Positions 44,912-54,721 are shown, numbered from the stretch's first letter. The stretch: 64,000 nt of DNA from Anaerolineae bacterium (GCA_025060615.1 JANXBS010000018.1:1-64000); one strand, 5' to 3'. Program-made: numbers and translations. Notes: generated by a model not told the origin, from the sequence alone.

Positions 44912-46213
44912 ATGTTTCGCCAAGAGAAGCTTTCACGCCGTGAGTTCCTGCGGATAGCCGGGGTGGCCACAGCCAGTGTAGCCCTGACCGCTTGTGTGCC
45001 GCCTGCTACGCCCGTCGTGCCAGCGCCTGCCAAGGAAGAGGCCAAACCTGCGCCGGCTGAGAAGAAGACGTTGGTGCTGGCGATCCAGGCCTTCGCCCAT
45101 GACGCTATGCGCCCTGTCTTGGACGCCTGGACCGCTAAGACAGGCCACAAGGTGGAACTAGAGAGTGGTCCCACCACCGGCCAGGAGATGGTCACCAAGT
45201 ATGCGCCCGCCTTCCAGGCTGGCACCAGCCCGGTGGATGTCTTCAGCGATGCTGATGACTCCGGGCCCTCCTTTTATCGGGCTGGCTGGATTGAGCCGCT
45301 AGACGATGTCATCCCTGCTGAGACGTGGGCAGACTTCCCCGAGATCTTCCAGAGCCAGATCGAGATCTGGCACAGCTACCAAGGTCGCCGATATCGCGTC
45401 CCCCACGAGTTCGCGATCGGCTACTTCTGGTACCGCAAGGACTGGTTTGACCAGAAGGGGATTCAGCCGCCTAAGAACTGGGATGAGTTCGTCGCCATCG
45501 GCAAGGAGTTTACCACCGAGAATACCTACGGCACCATTGAGGCCCTCATCAAGCCGGCGCTAATGTACGTCTATCTGGCTTACATCACGGCACAAGCTGG
45601 CGGCGAGATCTTCAAGTTCGATGAAAAGACGGCCCAGGCCTTCCAATTCGTCTATGACCTCATCTACACCCATAAGATCCTGCCTGAGAAGGCACTTAGT
45701 ATCGACTACACGCAGCAAAACGACGAGTACATGAAGGATCGCGTGGCGATGATGCGGCAATGGCCATACTTCTGGGGCGTCTCACGCGGCAATACCGCGT
45801 GGTACCAGGAAGGCAAGGCCGAGATCGCCTTGCCGCCGGCAGGGCCGGCCGGCGCCAAGAGCTGGTGGGGTGGATGGGGCTTCAGCGTGCCCAAGTTCGC
45901 CCCCAACAAACCAGAGGCGCTAGACCTCATCGCTTGGATCACCAACAATGAGAACGCGCCGATTCTGGCGAGAGGGCAAAGCTGGTTCATTATGCCGCGC
46001 AAGTCCATTTTAGACGCGATGGGCAACGAAGGGCTCGTGCCGTACATGAAGATGTACATTGACAACAATGTGCCCGCGCCTCGCCCCTTCCATGAGAAGG
46101 TGCCTGAGGCCCAAAGCGTGGTAGATGACGTAGGCTCGCTGTTCCTGACCAAGCAGATCTCGCTCGAAGAGGCCATGAAGCAGGGCGCCGAGCGGATTAA
46201 AGCGCTTGGGTAA
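44912..46213 (+). CDS. ABC transporter sugar-binding lipoprotein
   Basis: A 433-residue extracellular solute-binding protein (family 1 type). The N-terminus has a Tat motif (SRREFLR) and a lipobox LTAC with C28 as the lipidated residue, then a Pro/Ala-rich linker and the bilobed binding domain (TLVLAIQAF onward). Many Trp and Tyr residues (AIGYFWYRKDWF, SWWGGWGFS) fit oligosaccharide binding. The ATG follows AAGGAGGGGG. Two permease genes follow; together they would import the glycoside handled by the GH2 and GH38 enzymes. Its composition and order are typical of CUT1 transporters. Confidence 0.92.
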   Translation: MFRQEKLSRREFLRIAGVATASVALTACVPPATPVVPAPAKEEAKPAPAEKKTLVLAIQAFAHDAMRPVLDAWTAKTGHKVELESGPTTGQEMVTKYAPAFQAGTSPVDVFSDADDSGPSFYRAGWIEPLDDVIPAETWADFPEIFQSQIEIWHSYQGRRYRVPHEFAIGYFWYRKDWFDQKGIQPPKNWDEFVAIGKEFTTENTYGTIEALIKPALMYVYLAYITAQAGGEIFKFDEKTAQAFQFVYDLIYTHKILPEKALSIDYTQQNDEYMKDRVAMMRQWPYFWGVSRGNTAWYQEGKAEIALPPAGPAGAKSWWGGWGFSVPKFAPNKPEALDLIAWITNNENAPILARGQSWFIMPRKSILDAMGNEGLVPYMKMYIDNNVPAPRPFHEKVPEAQSVVDDVGSLFLTKQISLEEAMKQGAERIKALG

Positions 46214-46227
46214 ATGACTCCACATAT

Positions 46228-46299
46228 CAGCGGTCAGCGATCAGCTATCGGCGATCGGCTCCTGAGGGAGCAAACGCCTAGGCTGAAAGCTGACCGCTG
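46228..46299. repeat. Heptameric repeats with 11-bp inverted ends
   Basis: Between the binding-protein and first permease genes, 7-base units (GTCAGCG, ATCAGCT, ATCGGCG and similar) occur in tandem. The outer copies CAGCGGTCAGC (46228-46238) and GCTGACCGCTG (46289-46299) are exact complements, so the RNA can fold into a large hairpin. Such a structure could trim the transcript and lower permease output relative to binding protein. Confidence 0.6.
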
Positions 46300-46322
46300 G
46301 CCACTTGTTGGAGAGAGCCCCA

Positions 46323-47264
46323 ATGGGTTTACAAACAAATACGACCCTATCAACAGCCAGCGTCCGAGCGCGACCGCGTAGTTTGGCCGGCTTGGTGGGA
46401 CGACGATACCTAGCGGCGGCATTGCTGTTACTGCCGGCGATCGGCCTGCGATTGTTCACAGCCGTCTATCCCTTCTTTCACACCATCTATCTGAGCTTCT
46501 TCGAGTACAATCCCGCCTTTCCTCCAAGCCGCTTCATCGGGCTCGGCAATTTCTGGAAGTTGAGCCAGGACATCGCGGTGCGCAGCAGCATCTCCTTCAC
46601 CATCCTGTTCGTAGTGGTCTCCACCGCTTTCCAATTGATCTTCGGGTTGCTGGTCGCCTCGCTGCTTAACAGTCAGTTTAGGCTGCGCGGGTTCGCCCGC
46701 ACCGTGAACCTGATCCCTTGGGCCATTCCTATGGTTGTGGCTGCCATCGGCTTCCGCTGGATGTATGACGTGGACTACGGGATCATCAATGATCTTCTGC
46801 ACCGTCTGACCGGTTTCCGCTTCCCTTGGTTGATCCACTTTTGGGGGGCTCGCATGGCGGTCATCATGACCAACATCTGGAAGAGCACCCCTTTTCTGGC
46901 TATCGTCTTTCTGGCGGCGCTGCAAGGGGTGCCGGCCGAGCTGTACGAAGCGGCACGAGTGGACGGGGCCAGCCGTCTGCAGACTTTTCGGTTCATCACT
47001 ATCCCGCTCGTCCTGCCCCAGGCGACCACCATGGGGCTATTTATGCTAGTCTGGCAACTGGCTGCTTTTGATCTGATCTACAGCATGACGGGCGGAGGGC
47101 CGGGATTTGCTACCCAAGTGCTGGCCTATAACATCTACCGTGAGGCGTTTGGCGGCCTCAACTTCGGCTATGCATCCGCCTTGAGCATGATCCTGTTCTT
47201 GACGGTGGGCGTCGTCGGCGGCATCGGCCTGCTGATCTACCGGCGCGTCGAAGTGCTGTATTGA
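46323..47264 (+). CDS. ABC sugar transporter permease (MalF-type)
   Basis: A 313-residue inner-membrane protein with six membrane helices. The coupling-loop motif is EAARVDGASRLQTFRFITIP, typical of binding-protein-dependent sugar permeases. The ATG at 46323 has GGAGAG upstream; the TTG at 46305 is unlikely. It pairs with the next gene. No ATPase gene is nearby, so a shared MsmX/UgpC-like ATPase elsewhere must energise uptake. Confidence 0.92.
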   Translation: MGLQTNTTLSTASVRARPRSLAGLVGRRYLAAALLLLPAIGLRLFTAVYPFFHTIYLSFFEYNPAFPPSRFIGLGNFWKLSQDIAVRSSISFTILFVVVSTAFQLIFGLLVASLLNSQFRLRGFARTVNLIPWAIPMVVAAIGFRWMYDVDYGIINDLLHRLTGFRFPWLIHFWGARMAVIMTNIWKSTPFLAIVFLAALQGVPAELYEAARVDGASRLQTFRFITIPLVLPQATTMGLFMLVWQLAAFDLIYSMTGGGPGFATQVLAYNIYREAFGGLNFGYASALSMILFLTVGVVGGIGLLIYRRVEVLY

Positions 47265-47327
47265 GGTATCACGCGTGGACACGTTCGCTCAACGACTCGC
47301 TGACCTGCCCCCTTGCGGAGGACACCT

Positions 47328-48200
47328 ATGCTGACCAAGAGCGCGAATCCTTTGATCCAGCGCGCACAGGTATGGGCTGATCGGGCCATCCTGTATCTGC
47401 TTGTGCTCTTGTTCCTGTTCGTGACCTTACTGCCGTTTTACTGGATCCTGATCTCCTCGGTTACGCCCAAATATCAGATGTTCTCGATCCCGCCAAGGTA
47501 CTGGCCTACGGAATTTACGCTGGAAAATTATGTCAATATGACGCGCAACATCCCATTTTTCCGTTATTTTCGCAACTCCTTGATCTTCGCTTTAGGGTCC
47601 AGCGTGGTCTCGGTCGCCCTTTCCTTCCTGGCTAGTTATGCCCTGGCCCGCATCCGCTTTCGCGGCAGCAACCTCGTCTTCATGGGCTTCATCCTCTCCA
47701 TCGCGCTGCCTCAGATTGGCACGCTGGTCCCTCTCTTCGAGGTGTTCAAAGCCCTAAATATGGTCAACAAGTATCACGGGCTGATCTTGCTCATGTCCAG
47801 CTTGATCACCCCTTTCACCGTCTGGATCCTGGTCTCTTTTATCCAGCAGATCCCAACGGAGATCGAGGAAGCGGCGATCATGGACGGGGCGAGCTTGCCA
47901 CAGGTGCTACTGAAAGTGGTAATCCCCATCGTCAAGCCGGCGCTGGCGACGATGATCATCATCAATTTCATCATCTCATGGAATGAGTTGCTGTACCCGT
48001 TGGTGTTTGCCACCAATCGCTTCACCAAGACATTGAGCGTGGGACTGGTGGAGATGCAGGTGGATCCAGCCATGGGCGCAGGTCGACCTTGGGACCTAAT
48101 GAGCGCGCTGAGCGTGACGATGATCCTCCCGGTGCTACTGCTGGTAGTGTTCTTCCAACGGCTGATCGTAGCGGGACTTACGCGGGGTGCCATTAGGTGA
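47328..48200 (+). CDS. ABC sugar transporter permease (MalG-type)
   Basis: A 290-residue permease with six membrane helices and the coupling motif EEAAIMDGASLPQVL. It starts at an ATG behind GGAGGA, 63 bases after the MalF-type permease, and completes the CUT1 pair. A 205-base gap follows; this contains a short inverted repeat (CTAGAC at 48259, GTCTAG at 48271) but no clear terminator. Confidence 0.92.
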   Translation: MLTKSANPLIQRAQVWADRAILYLLVLLFLFVTLLPFYWILISSVTPKYQMFSIPPRYWPTEFTLENYVNMTRNIPFFRYFRNSLIFALGSSVVSVALSFLASYALARIRFRGSNLVFMGFILSIALPQIGTLVPLFEVFKALNMVNKYHGLILLMSSLITPFTVWILVSFIQQIPTEIEEAAIMDGASLPQVLLKVVIPIVKPALATMIIINFIISWNELLYPLVFATNRFTKTLSVGLVEMQVDPAMGAGRPWDLMSALSVTMILPVLLLVVFFQRLIVAGLTRGAIR

Positions 48201-48405
48201 TGGTGAACCACGGGCGAAACTGCAAAGCCAGGTCATTTTGCAGCTCGCCTTTCGTTCGCTAGACAGTAGCGTCTAGGCTAAGGGCTCACAAACACGAAGT
48301 GGCTCAATTGGACGATGACGTCCGAGGTTAAACGTGCAAAGTTCGGTTAGATAGAGCAACAGCTCGGCTCCAATCCAAAGAGCCTGCTCACCGGGATTGA
48401 GGAAT

Positions 48406-49557
48406 ATGGAAACCGTGATCGAGATCGCCGTGCCCATCGAGGAGATCGAGGCGCGAAAAGAGCGCGTGGCGAAGACCAAACGCTTCGAGCCCACCGACCG
48501 GGTGGCGGTCATCCCGGCCATCAACTATCGCTACCTGTTGCCGGCTATTGGAGTTCGCTTCGCTGACTACTACAACGATCCGGAGGTGATGCTTCGTTCC
48601 CAGATCCTGGGCCAGAAATGGCTGATGGAGCACGTCAAGACCGACCAATACTCCATTACCGGCGCCTGGGTGGGCGCCTGGATCGACTTTCAGAATACTA
48701 GTGAACAGTCAGCGCTGGGCTGCGAGGTGATCTTTCCACCCGATGATATCCCTTGGGTAGGCCCTGGCTGGGTGAAGAGCGATCGGGACCTGCGCAGGCT
48801 GGAGAAGATCGACGTCATTCACAACGGCCTGCATGGCAAGGCGATTGAATACCGCCAGCGGATGATGGCTGTGGCGGAAAAATATCCGGTCCGCTTTCAG
48901 GGAGGACCGATCTTCTACCCAGGCGCCAACCCGGTCTTCACCCATACGTCACATGGCCCTTTCACGGTGGCTGCTGACCTGATGGGACAGACCGAGATGT
49001 TTCTGGCGATCAAGGAGCGCCCGGAGTTCGTGCGCGAGCTATTGAGCATTGTCACCGATAAGATCATCGAATACCTGGACTTCTGCTGGCAAGAGCTGAA
49101 ACTCCCCCATGGCGATTTCGCCTGGACCGACGATCTGGCCGCATACTTGTCAGCTGAGACGTACCGCGATCTGGTGCTCCCGTTTGAGCAGAAGCTGCGC
49201 TTCCACTTTGACGGCTGGATCACCTTCCACATGTGCGGCCATACCGATCACCTGCTGTCCATCTTCGCCGATGAGCTGAAGATCCATGAATATCAGGGGT
49301 TCGGCTGGGAGGTGGACCTGGACCGGATCGGCGAGGTGATGGGAGGCCGTATTGTCCTAGATGGCAACGTAAGCCCGTTGCTGATCCGTTACGGCACCCC
49401 TGAGGAGGTGAAGGCCGCTACACGGCGGGTGATCGAAAAGCTAGGACGTTATCGGGGGCTGATCATCCAGGATGGGAACAACATCGCCCCTGGCTCGCCC
49501 GTGGAGAACATCAACGCGATGTACGAGGCAGCTGTAGAGTACGGACCCGTCGGATAA
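48406..49557 (+). CDS. Uroporphyrinogen decarboxylase-family methyltransferase (MtaA/MtbA-like)
   Basis: A 383-residue TIM-barrel protein of the UroD family. The sequence ITFHMCGHTDHLL has the His-x-Cys zinc-site pattern of methylcobamide:coenzyme M methyltransferases (MtaA/MtbA/CmuA) and lacks the N-terminal motif of true HemE. Family members move methyl groups between a corrinoid and a thiol. No corrinoid protein or hem gene is nearby, so a haem role is unlikely. The ATG at 48406 is close behind GAGGA. It sits between a sugar transporter and an alpha-mannosidase with a ferritin-like partner, which suggests work on a methylated sugar or other glycoside; this is inference. Confidence 0.75.
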   Translation: METVIEIAVPIEEIEARKERVAKTKRFEPTDRVAVIPAINYRYLLPAIGVRFADYYNDPEVMLRSQILGQKWLMEHVKTDQYSITGAWVGAWIDFQNTSEQSALGCEVIFPPDDIPWVGPGWVKSDRDLRRLEKIDVIHNGLHGKAIEYRQRMMAVAEKYPVRFQGGPIFYPGANPVFTHTSHGPFTVAADLMGQTEMFLAIKERPEFVRELLSIVTDKIIEYLDFCWQELKLPHGDFAWTDDLAAYLSAETYRDLVLPFEQKLRFHFDGWITFHMCGHTDHLLSIFADELKIHEYQGFGWEVDLDRIGEVMGGRIVLDGNVSPLLIRYGTPEEVKAATRRVIEKLGRYRGLIIQDGNNIAPGSPVENINAMYEAAVEYGPVG

Positions 49558-49586
49558 GGCAGAAAGAAAAATTGGAGAGGGATGAG

Positions 49587-50798
49587 ATGATGACATCACG
49601 AATCGGTTTCGTGCGGAATCAGGGGTTGTTGCGGCGTTACGCCTTTCTGGAGCAGGCGTGCATGCGCACGCTGGCTGGCTGGCTGCCAGGCGTGCCCGAG
49701 TGGGACGCCAAAAACGAGATCGGCCTACATATCTGGGAATCAGCCGAAGCAGTTCATAGGCTGCGTGGCCGGCTTCAGGAGCTGCGAGTGGCCACGCCAG
49801 AACGAGGCATCTCAGACGCTCTTCGCCACCTGGCCAAAGAGCTTGACTGCGCCCAGAACACGGCGGAGCTATTGGCCACTGTGTACCTGGTGATCAAGCA
49901 GAGCCTGTTAGACGCTTACCGACAACACCAGGCACTGACGTATCCCGAGTTTGACCGGCCCACCGTACGCATCACGGACGATTTAGCCGACGTCACGGCT
50001 CGGCAGGTGGCCTGGGCTCAACAGACGCTGAACGCGCTCACCCGCTATCCGGACTGGCGACCCTGGCAGATGTACATCGCTGGGCTTCTAGCCGCTGCTG
50101 GCGGCGTCTCAGGGCAAGAGCCCAGCGCGTCGCCCCCGGAACGACCAGCGGGACATGCCCTGTTACTACCTTGGTACGAATGCCAGCGCGAGCCAGGGTG
50201 GCCTATCTTCGATCCCAGCACCGACATCGAGCCGGATCGCGAGAAGTACCCCGAGGCCCACCGCGAATGGCGATTCCGGCACTACCTGAACGAAATGACC
50301 GCTGCGGAGACCCTGGGCTCGATCCTCTGGATGACCCCTGAGATGCCCTGGGAATTCCAATACAACACTGCCCGGCACCTGTGGGACGAGGTACGCCATA
50401 GCCAGTTGGGCCAAACCCGCTTGCGCCAGTTAGGCTTCGAGCCAAAGGATATTTGGCAGGTGGTACAGATCTACAACGTGATGATGAAACTGCCGGCCGT
50501 CGAGCAATACGCCCTTTTAACCACCGTCATCGAGCCCAACGGAATGCCGGAGAAGGTGCGCAACCGAGAGCACTGGGAGCGTATCGGCGATGAGATCTCG
50601 GCCGCAGCCGTCGCCTATGATTGGAGCGATGAGGGGAATCACATCTACTGGGGCAAGAAATGGACCCCAGTGCTTTTGGAGACCTACGGCTATCGTGAGA
50701 CGCCTGAGGAGATCAAAGCGCGCATGGAGGCCTGGCTCCTAGAGAATACGCCGGTGAAAATGCAGGTACGCATGGCTGAGGAGGCGCACAAAAAATAA
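49587..50798 (+). CDS. Ferritin-like fold protein of unknown function
   Basis: A 403-residue, nearly all-helical protein. It has two Glu-x-x-His motifs in long helices: ESAEAVHRL near residue 50 and LWDEVRHSQLG near residue 270, the pattern of a di-iron four-helix bundle. A Pro-rich loop (about 170-200) separates the halves. No signal peptide is seen. Ferritin-like di-iron proteins include hydroxylases and oxidases, but no specific family can be named. It starts 29 bases after the UroD-type gene, behind GGAGAGG, so the two are co-transcribed and may act together. Confidence 0.6.
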   Translation: MMTSRIGFVRNQGLLRRYAFLEQACMRTLAGWLPGVPEWDAKNEIGLHIWESAEAVHRLRGRLQELRVATPERGISDALRHLAKELDCAQNTAELLATVYLVIKQSLLDAYRQHQALTYPEFDRPTVRITDDLADVTARQVAWAQQTLNALTRYPDWRPWQMYIAGLLAAAGGVSGQEPSASPPERPAGHALLLPWYECQREPGWPIFDPSTDIEPDREKYPEAHREWRFRHYLNEMTAAETLGSILWMTPEMPWEFQYNTARHLWDEVRHSQLGQTRLRQLGFEPKDIWQVVQIYNVMMKLPAVEQYALLTTVIEPNGMPEKVRNREHWERIGDEISAAAVAYDWSDEGNHIYWGKKWTPVLLETYGYRETPEEIKARMEAWLLENTPVKMQVRMAEEAHKK

Positions 50799-50918
50799 CT
50801 GCTCCTCTCACGCTTTCGCCACTTCGGGACAGGGAAAGCCTGGTTGGACTTCTCACTTATACCTAATCTTAAGCTAAGGAAAATGAGATCACATGCCGAT
50901 TGGAGAAAGCAAAGGAAG

Positions 50919-53666
50919 ATGAACAAACGGTATCATGCTACCCTCGTCAGCCATACCCATTGGGATCGAGCCTGGTACGTGCCTTTCCAGGAGTATCGAG
51001 TCCGCCTGGTGCGCTTGGTAGATCGCCTGCTCGACCTGTTACAGTCCAATCCTGAATATCGCGTTTATATGCTAGACGGCCAAATGTCCGTGATCGAAGA
51101 CTATCTGGAGGTGCGGCCGCAGCGCGCGAGGGAGTTGCAAGAGCTTTCTCGCGCCGGCCGCATCCAGGTAGGCCCCTGGTACGTGCTCGCCGATGAGTTC
51201 CTGGTGAGCCCGGAGTCGCTCATCCGCAACCTGATGTTGGGCCATCGCCTGGCCGAGCCTTATGGCGGGGTGATGAAGATCGGCTACGTCCCCGACGGCT
51301 TCGGCCATATCGCCCAACTGCCGCAGATCCTGCGCGGCTTCGGGATTGACTCCGCCTTCTTCTGGCGCGGCATGGGCGCCGAAGGGGATCGGCTGGGCAC
51401 CGAGTTCGAGTGGGTGGCCCCTGATGGCTCCAGCGTGACTGCCATCCTAATGCCGTTCGGCTATCACAACGTCTCTAATCTCGGCTATGCCATCCACTGG
51501 GGCGACACCTCGCAAATGGCGTTCGACGAAGACCTGGCTTTGGAACAGATCCGCAAGGCAGTGGACCAGCTCAAGCCCTTCGCCCACACCTCAGCGCTGT
51601 TGCTGATGAACGGCATTGACCACGCCGAGCCGGAGCCACGCGTCCCCCAGGTGATCGCTCGTGCTAACCGAGAATTGCCCGACGTCGAGCTCCACCACGG
51701 TACACTGGCAGAGCACCTTGCCCGCGTGCGGGCCGAGGCTGCCTCCCTGCCCTGCTTCTCCGGGGAGTTCCGCTGGGGACGCTACTCGGAGATCCTCCAG
51801 GGGGTCTACTCCACTCGCATCTACCTGAAGCAGGCCAATCACCGGGTGGAAACACTGTTGGAACGATATGTGGAGCCGTTGACCGCCTTCGCCTGGCTCG
51901 CCGGGGCGGATGTCCCTGCGGGGGCAGATGACCTGATCTGGACCGCCTGGCGCTATCTCCTGCAGAGCCACCCCCATGACGACATATATGGGGCTGGGGT
52001 AGATGAAGTCCATCGGGAGACGATGTTCCGCTTCCGACAAGCCGAGCAGATCGGAGAGGCGCTAACCCGCAACGCGGTACGCTACCTAGCCCGCCAGGCC
52101 GATTGCACGCGCCAGCCGGGGACGCCGATCCTGGTCTATAACCCCCTCAACTGGGATCGGCGAGAGATTGCCATCGGCGATGTAGATTTCGACTTCGACG
52201 ACCCCACCGCGGACCACTTCCAGATTGTGGACGGGGAGGGTCACATCGTGCCGCACCAGGTGTTGGATGGCCGCGAGCTGGTCTGGATGGAGGTGCTCAA
52301 GCCCAATCGCAAACGAAGGGTGCGTGTGGCGTTCCCTGCCGAGGTGCCGCCCTGCGGCTATCGCATGTACTATGCCCAGCCCAATGACCCAGCGCGGCCG
52401 CTCGAGGTGATAGTGCAAACCGATTGGCATGTCCACGAGCGTGGGGCGGAGAACCGATATTTGGCCTTTACCATCGCTCCGGATGGCGGTCTGGACATCT
52501 TGGACAAGGCCACCGGACAGCGATACTCAGGATTGCATCATTTCTACGATGTGGAAGACGCCGGCGACGAGTACAGCTATGCCCCTTGTGCCCACAGCCA
52601 GGCCATTACGACAGTAGGGCGGCCCGCCCGCGTGGCGCTTGTGCGAGAGGGGCCGTGCCTCGTCACCTTCCGCGTGGAACGCATTCTGCCGCTGCCTGTT
52701 GGCCTCACTGCAGATCGACGACGGCGCAGCGCCGAACAGGTGGACATCTTCATCGTCTCGGAAATCACCCTCTATCGCGACCAGCCAGGACTGTATATCA
52801 CGACGGAAATAGACAACCGGGCGCGCGATCATAAGCTATCGGTTGTGTTCCCCACCGATCTGTGCCCCGACCGAGTATATGTGGACGAATCCTTTGCCGT
52901 CATTGCTCGGGACATCGAATTGCCCCCCTCAGAGGGATGGGTAGAGGATCCAACGCCGTTGATGCATCAACGCTCGTTCACGGACCTAAGCCAGGGAGGG
53001 CGGGGACTTGCTGTCCTTAATCGCGGGCTGCCCTCTGTCGAGGTGAGCCGTATTGAGCAGGGAACCCAGATCGCGCTCACGCTGTTGCGCTGTGTGGGCT
53101 GGCTCTCACGGGATGACCTGGCAACCCGGCGGGTGGCCGCTGGCCCGCTGGTAGAGACGCCGGAGGCACAGTGTCTGGGAATATATCGGTTTGAATATGC
53201 CATCCTGCCTCATATCGGCGATTGGCGCCAGGTCTATCCCATCGCATACAGCTACGTGGCGCCGCTGCTAGTCGCCCGCGGCGATACCCATGAAGGGCTC
53301 GAGTTGAAGGAGATGAACATCACGCGTGACGATCCCTCGCGTGTGCGGGCTATCCCGTGGCCGCGGGAGGGACCTAATCCAGATCAGCTTAGCTTCCTAC
53401 GGGTGGAACCAAACACGCTCATAGTGAGCGCGATCCGGCGCAGCCAGGACGGGGAGGGGTTGACCGTTCGTTTCTATAACCCCACTTCAGAAGGAGTTAC
53501 AGCTCGCGTGACCACCTGGCGTCCGATACGGGAGGCCTGGCTTACTAACCTGAACGAGGAAAGGCTGAAGCCATTGCTAGTGTCGGACGAGTATACAGTA
53601 GAAGTACCGACGCGCGGCGGCCAGGTGATCACGGTAGAGCTAAGGCTCCCAAGCTTTGCACAGTAG
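50919..53666 (+). CDS. Glycoside hydrolase family 38 alpha-mannosidase
   Basis: A 915-residue enzyme. The N-terminal zinc-binding signature is SHTHWDRAW (residue 11 on), the nucleophile region is GYVPDGFGH, and a further zinc/His block is SHPHDDIYG; the C-terminal half (from about 420, ILVYNPLNW) is the GH38 beta-sandwich. It cleaves alpha-mannosides, probably in the cytoplasm after uptake, since no signal peptide is seen. The ATG at 50919 is placed just before the signature; in-frame ATG at 50883 and TTG at 50844 are alternatives. It is the last intact gene of the locus. A broken GH38 copy converges on its 3' end. Confidence 0.93.
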   Translation: MNKRYHATLVSHTHWDRAWYVPFQEYRVRLVRLVDRLLDLLQSNPEYRVYMLDGQMSVIEDYLEVRPQRARELQELSRAGRIQVGPWYVLADEFLVSPESLIRNLMLGHRLAEPYGGVMKIGYVPDGFGHIAQLPQILRGFGIDSAFFWRGMGAEGDRLGTEFEWVAPDGSSVTAILMPFGYHNVSNLGYAIHWGDTSQMAFDEDLALEQIRKAVDQLKPFAHTSALLLMNGIDHAEPEPRVPQVIARANRELPDVELHHGTLAEHLARVRAEAASLPCFSGEFRWGRYSEILQGVYSTRIYLKQANHRVETLLERYVEPLTAFAWLAGADVPAGADDLIWTAWRYLLQSHPHDDIYGAGVDEVHRETMFRFRQAEQIGEALTRNAVRYLARQADCTRQPGTPILVYNPLNWDRREIAIGDVDFDFDDPTADHFQIVDGEGHIVPHQVLDGRELVWMEVLKPNRKRRVRVAFPAEVPPCGYRMYYAQPNDPARPLEVIVQTDWHVHERGAENRYLAFTIAPDGGLDILDKATGQRYSGLHHFYDVEDAGDEYSYAPCAHSQAITTVGRPARVALVREGPCLVTFRVERILPLPVGLTADRRRRSAEQVDIFIVSEITLYRDQPGLYITTEIDNRARDHKLSVVFPTDLCPDRVYVDESFAVIARDIELPPSEGWVEDPTPLMHQRSFTDLSQGGRGLAVLNRGLPSVEVSRIEQGTQIALTLLRCVGWLSRDDLATRRVAAGPLVETPEAQCLGIYRFEYAILPHIGDWRQVYPIAYSYVAPLLVARGDTHEGLELKEMNITRDDPSRVRAIPWPREGPNPDQLSFLRVEPNTLIVSAIRRSQDGEGLTVRFYNPTSEGVTARVTTWRPIREAWLTNLNEERLKPLLVSDEYTVEVPTRGGQVITVELRLPSFAQ

Positions 53667-54685
53667 AGAATCGGAAGAGCGACCCGCCCTCTCTAAGGAC
53701 AGGACCTTGTCCATATGGTAATGAGTGACTCAAAATCACCGGGTGAAGCATCTCCTGAGCAAATTTCCATCGCTCAGCATTCGACAGCCGAACGTGAGGC
53801 AAGAATCGAAACCGTGCCTCAAGATGGAGATAGAAGTGTTCCTCGTCCCAGGGATCGTACATGCTCAGAACTTGGCGAATCGCACCGTTCGACACGAAAA
53901 GCTGCTGACTGCCGTCATGGATTACGAGTAAGCCACGGTCGCCACCGTCAAGATCATAGAATCGTGCTTAAGGCGGCGTTCATCCCGCCATCTGGTCTAG
54001 GTAGGTTGCGAGCCTCGTATTTGACATCCAATGCATCTACTTCTGGTGCAAGCTCAAGATAAATGCATACTTCAGCCCCCTCACGTCCGCGGCGTTTTAC
54101 AAGCAATGTGTCTCCAACGCGAGATACCTCAGCATGCTCGAAGTTGTCGAGCGTGCCATTGCGGACCATTTGTAATTCCAAAATAGCATCTTTTCCAAGA
54201 AGGCCTTCTGGGAATTCTCTGCTTTTGATTTGGACAACTTTACCTTGTACTCGATCGAGGATAACGGAGAAGTCACCACGTCTCATTATGATGTACTGAC
54301 CTTCCTCAAGGAATTCCGTGCAAGGTGCTTCAGTGAACTGCCCCTCAATTACCGCACAGCATCCAAAGGGAGGCAAGCGTTGCACGAGTAATTTTCGCCC
54401 GCTCTCAGGGTCACTTATTACCCCGTCTTGCTCCCATCCTAGGGGGTTGTATAAAATCGGAGCGTTGAGTGCCTTTTCGATCGTGTGTAACGTGCGATAA
54501 AGGATGTCTGTGGCTAAGCCTATGCTTCGCTGATAGGAACGAACTCCTATCGAACCACACAGTCCCTCGCATTCATCGTTGTCGTGATGTTGCGCAGTGA
54601 TCAGCTCGCGCCAAGCCTCTTCTAGTTCCCATATAGGATAGACATCATTCGGCGGTCCTGCAGCATCTGAATACTCGCAAAAACA
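53629..54685 (-). pseudogene. GH38 alpha-mannosidase remnant, truncated and frameshifted
   Basis: On the minus strand an AT-rich stretch encodes only the second half of a GH38 protein. The frame opens after a TAG at 54688-54686 with no start codon and reads YSDAAGPPNDVYPIWEL, then AQHHDNDECEGLCGSIG, then ILYNPLGWEQDG, matching SHPHDDIYG and ILVYNPLNW of the intact neighbour. The frame stops at 53954, and the homologous sequence resumes in a shifted frame (YDLDGGDRGLL, then VSNGAIRQVLSMYD) to 53629. The catalytic N-terminal half is missing. Its lower GC and separate orientation suggest a decayed, foreign or duplicated gene. Its tail overlaps the intact GH38 by 38 bases. Confidence 0.75.
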
Positions 54686-54691
54686 CTATGA

Positions 54692-54721
54692 TTGACAGGT
54701 GCAATCGCTTGCGGGTATACT
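54692..54721 (+). promoter_or_regulatory. Promoter of smc
   Basis: Perfect TTGACA (54692-54697), 18-base spacer, TATACT (54716-54721). A start near 54728 gives a 30-base leader. It lies directly beside the broken end of the GH38 remnant. Confidence 0.65.

Noticed and set aside
53715-54062. Plus-strand frame after the GH38 gene
   Set aside because: Antisense to the GH38 remnant, which shows real family similarity on the minus strand.
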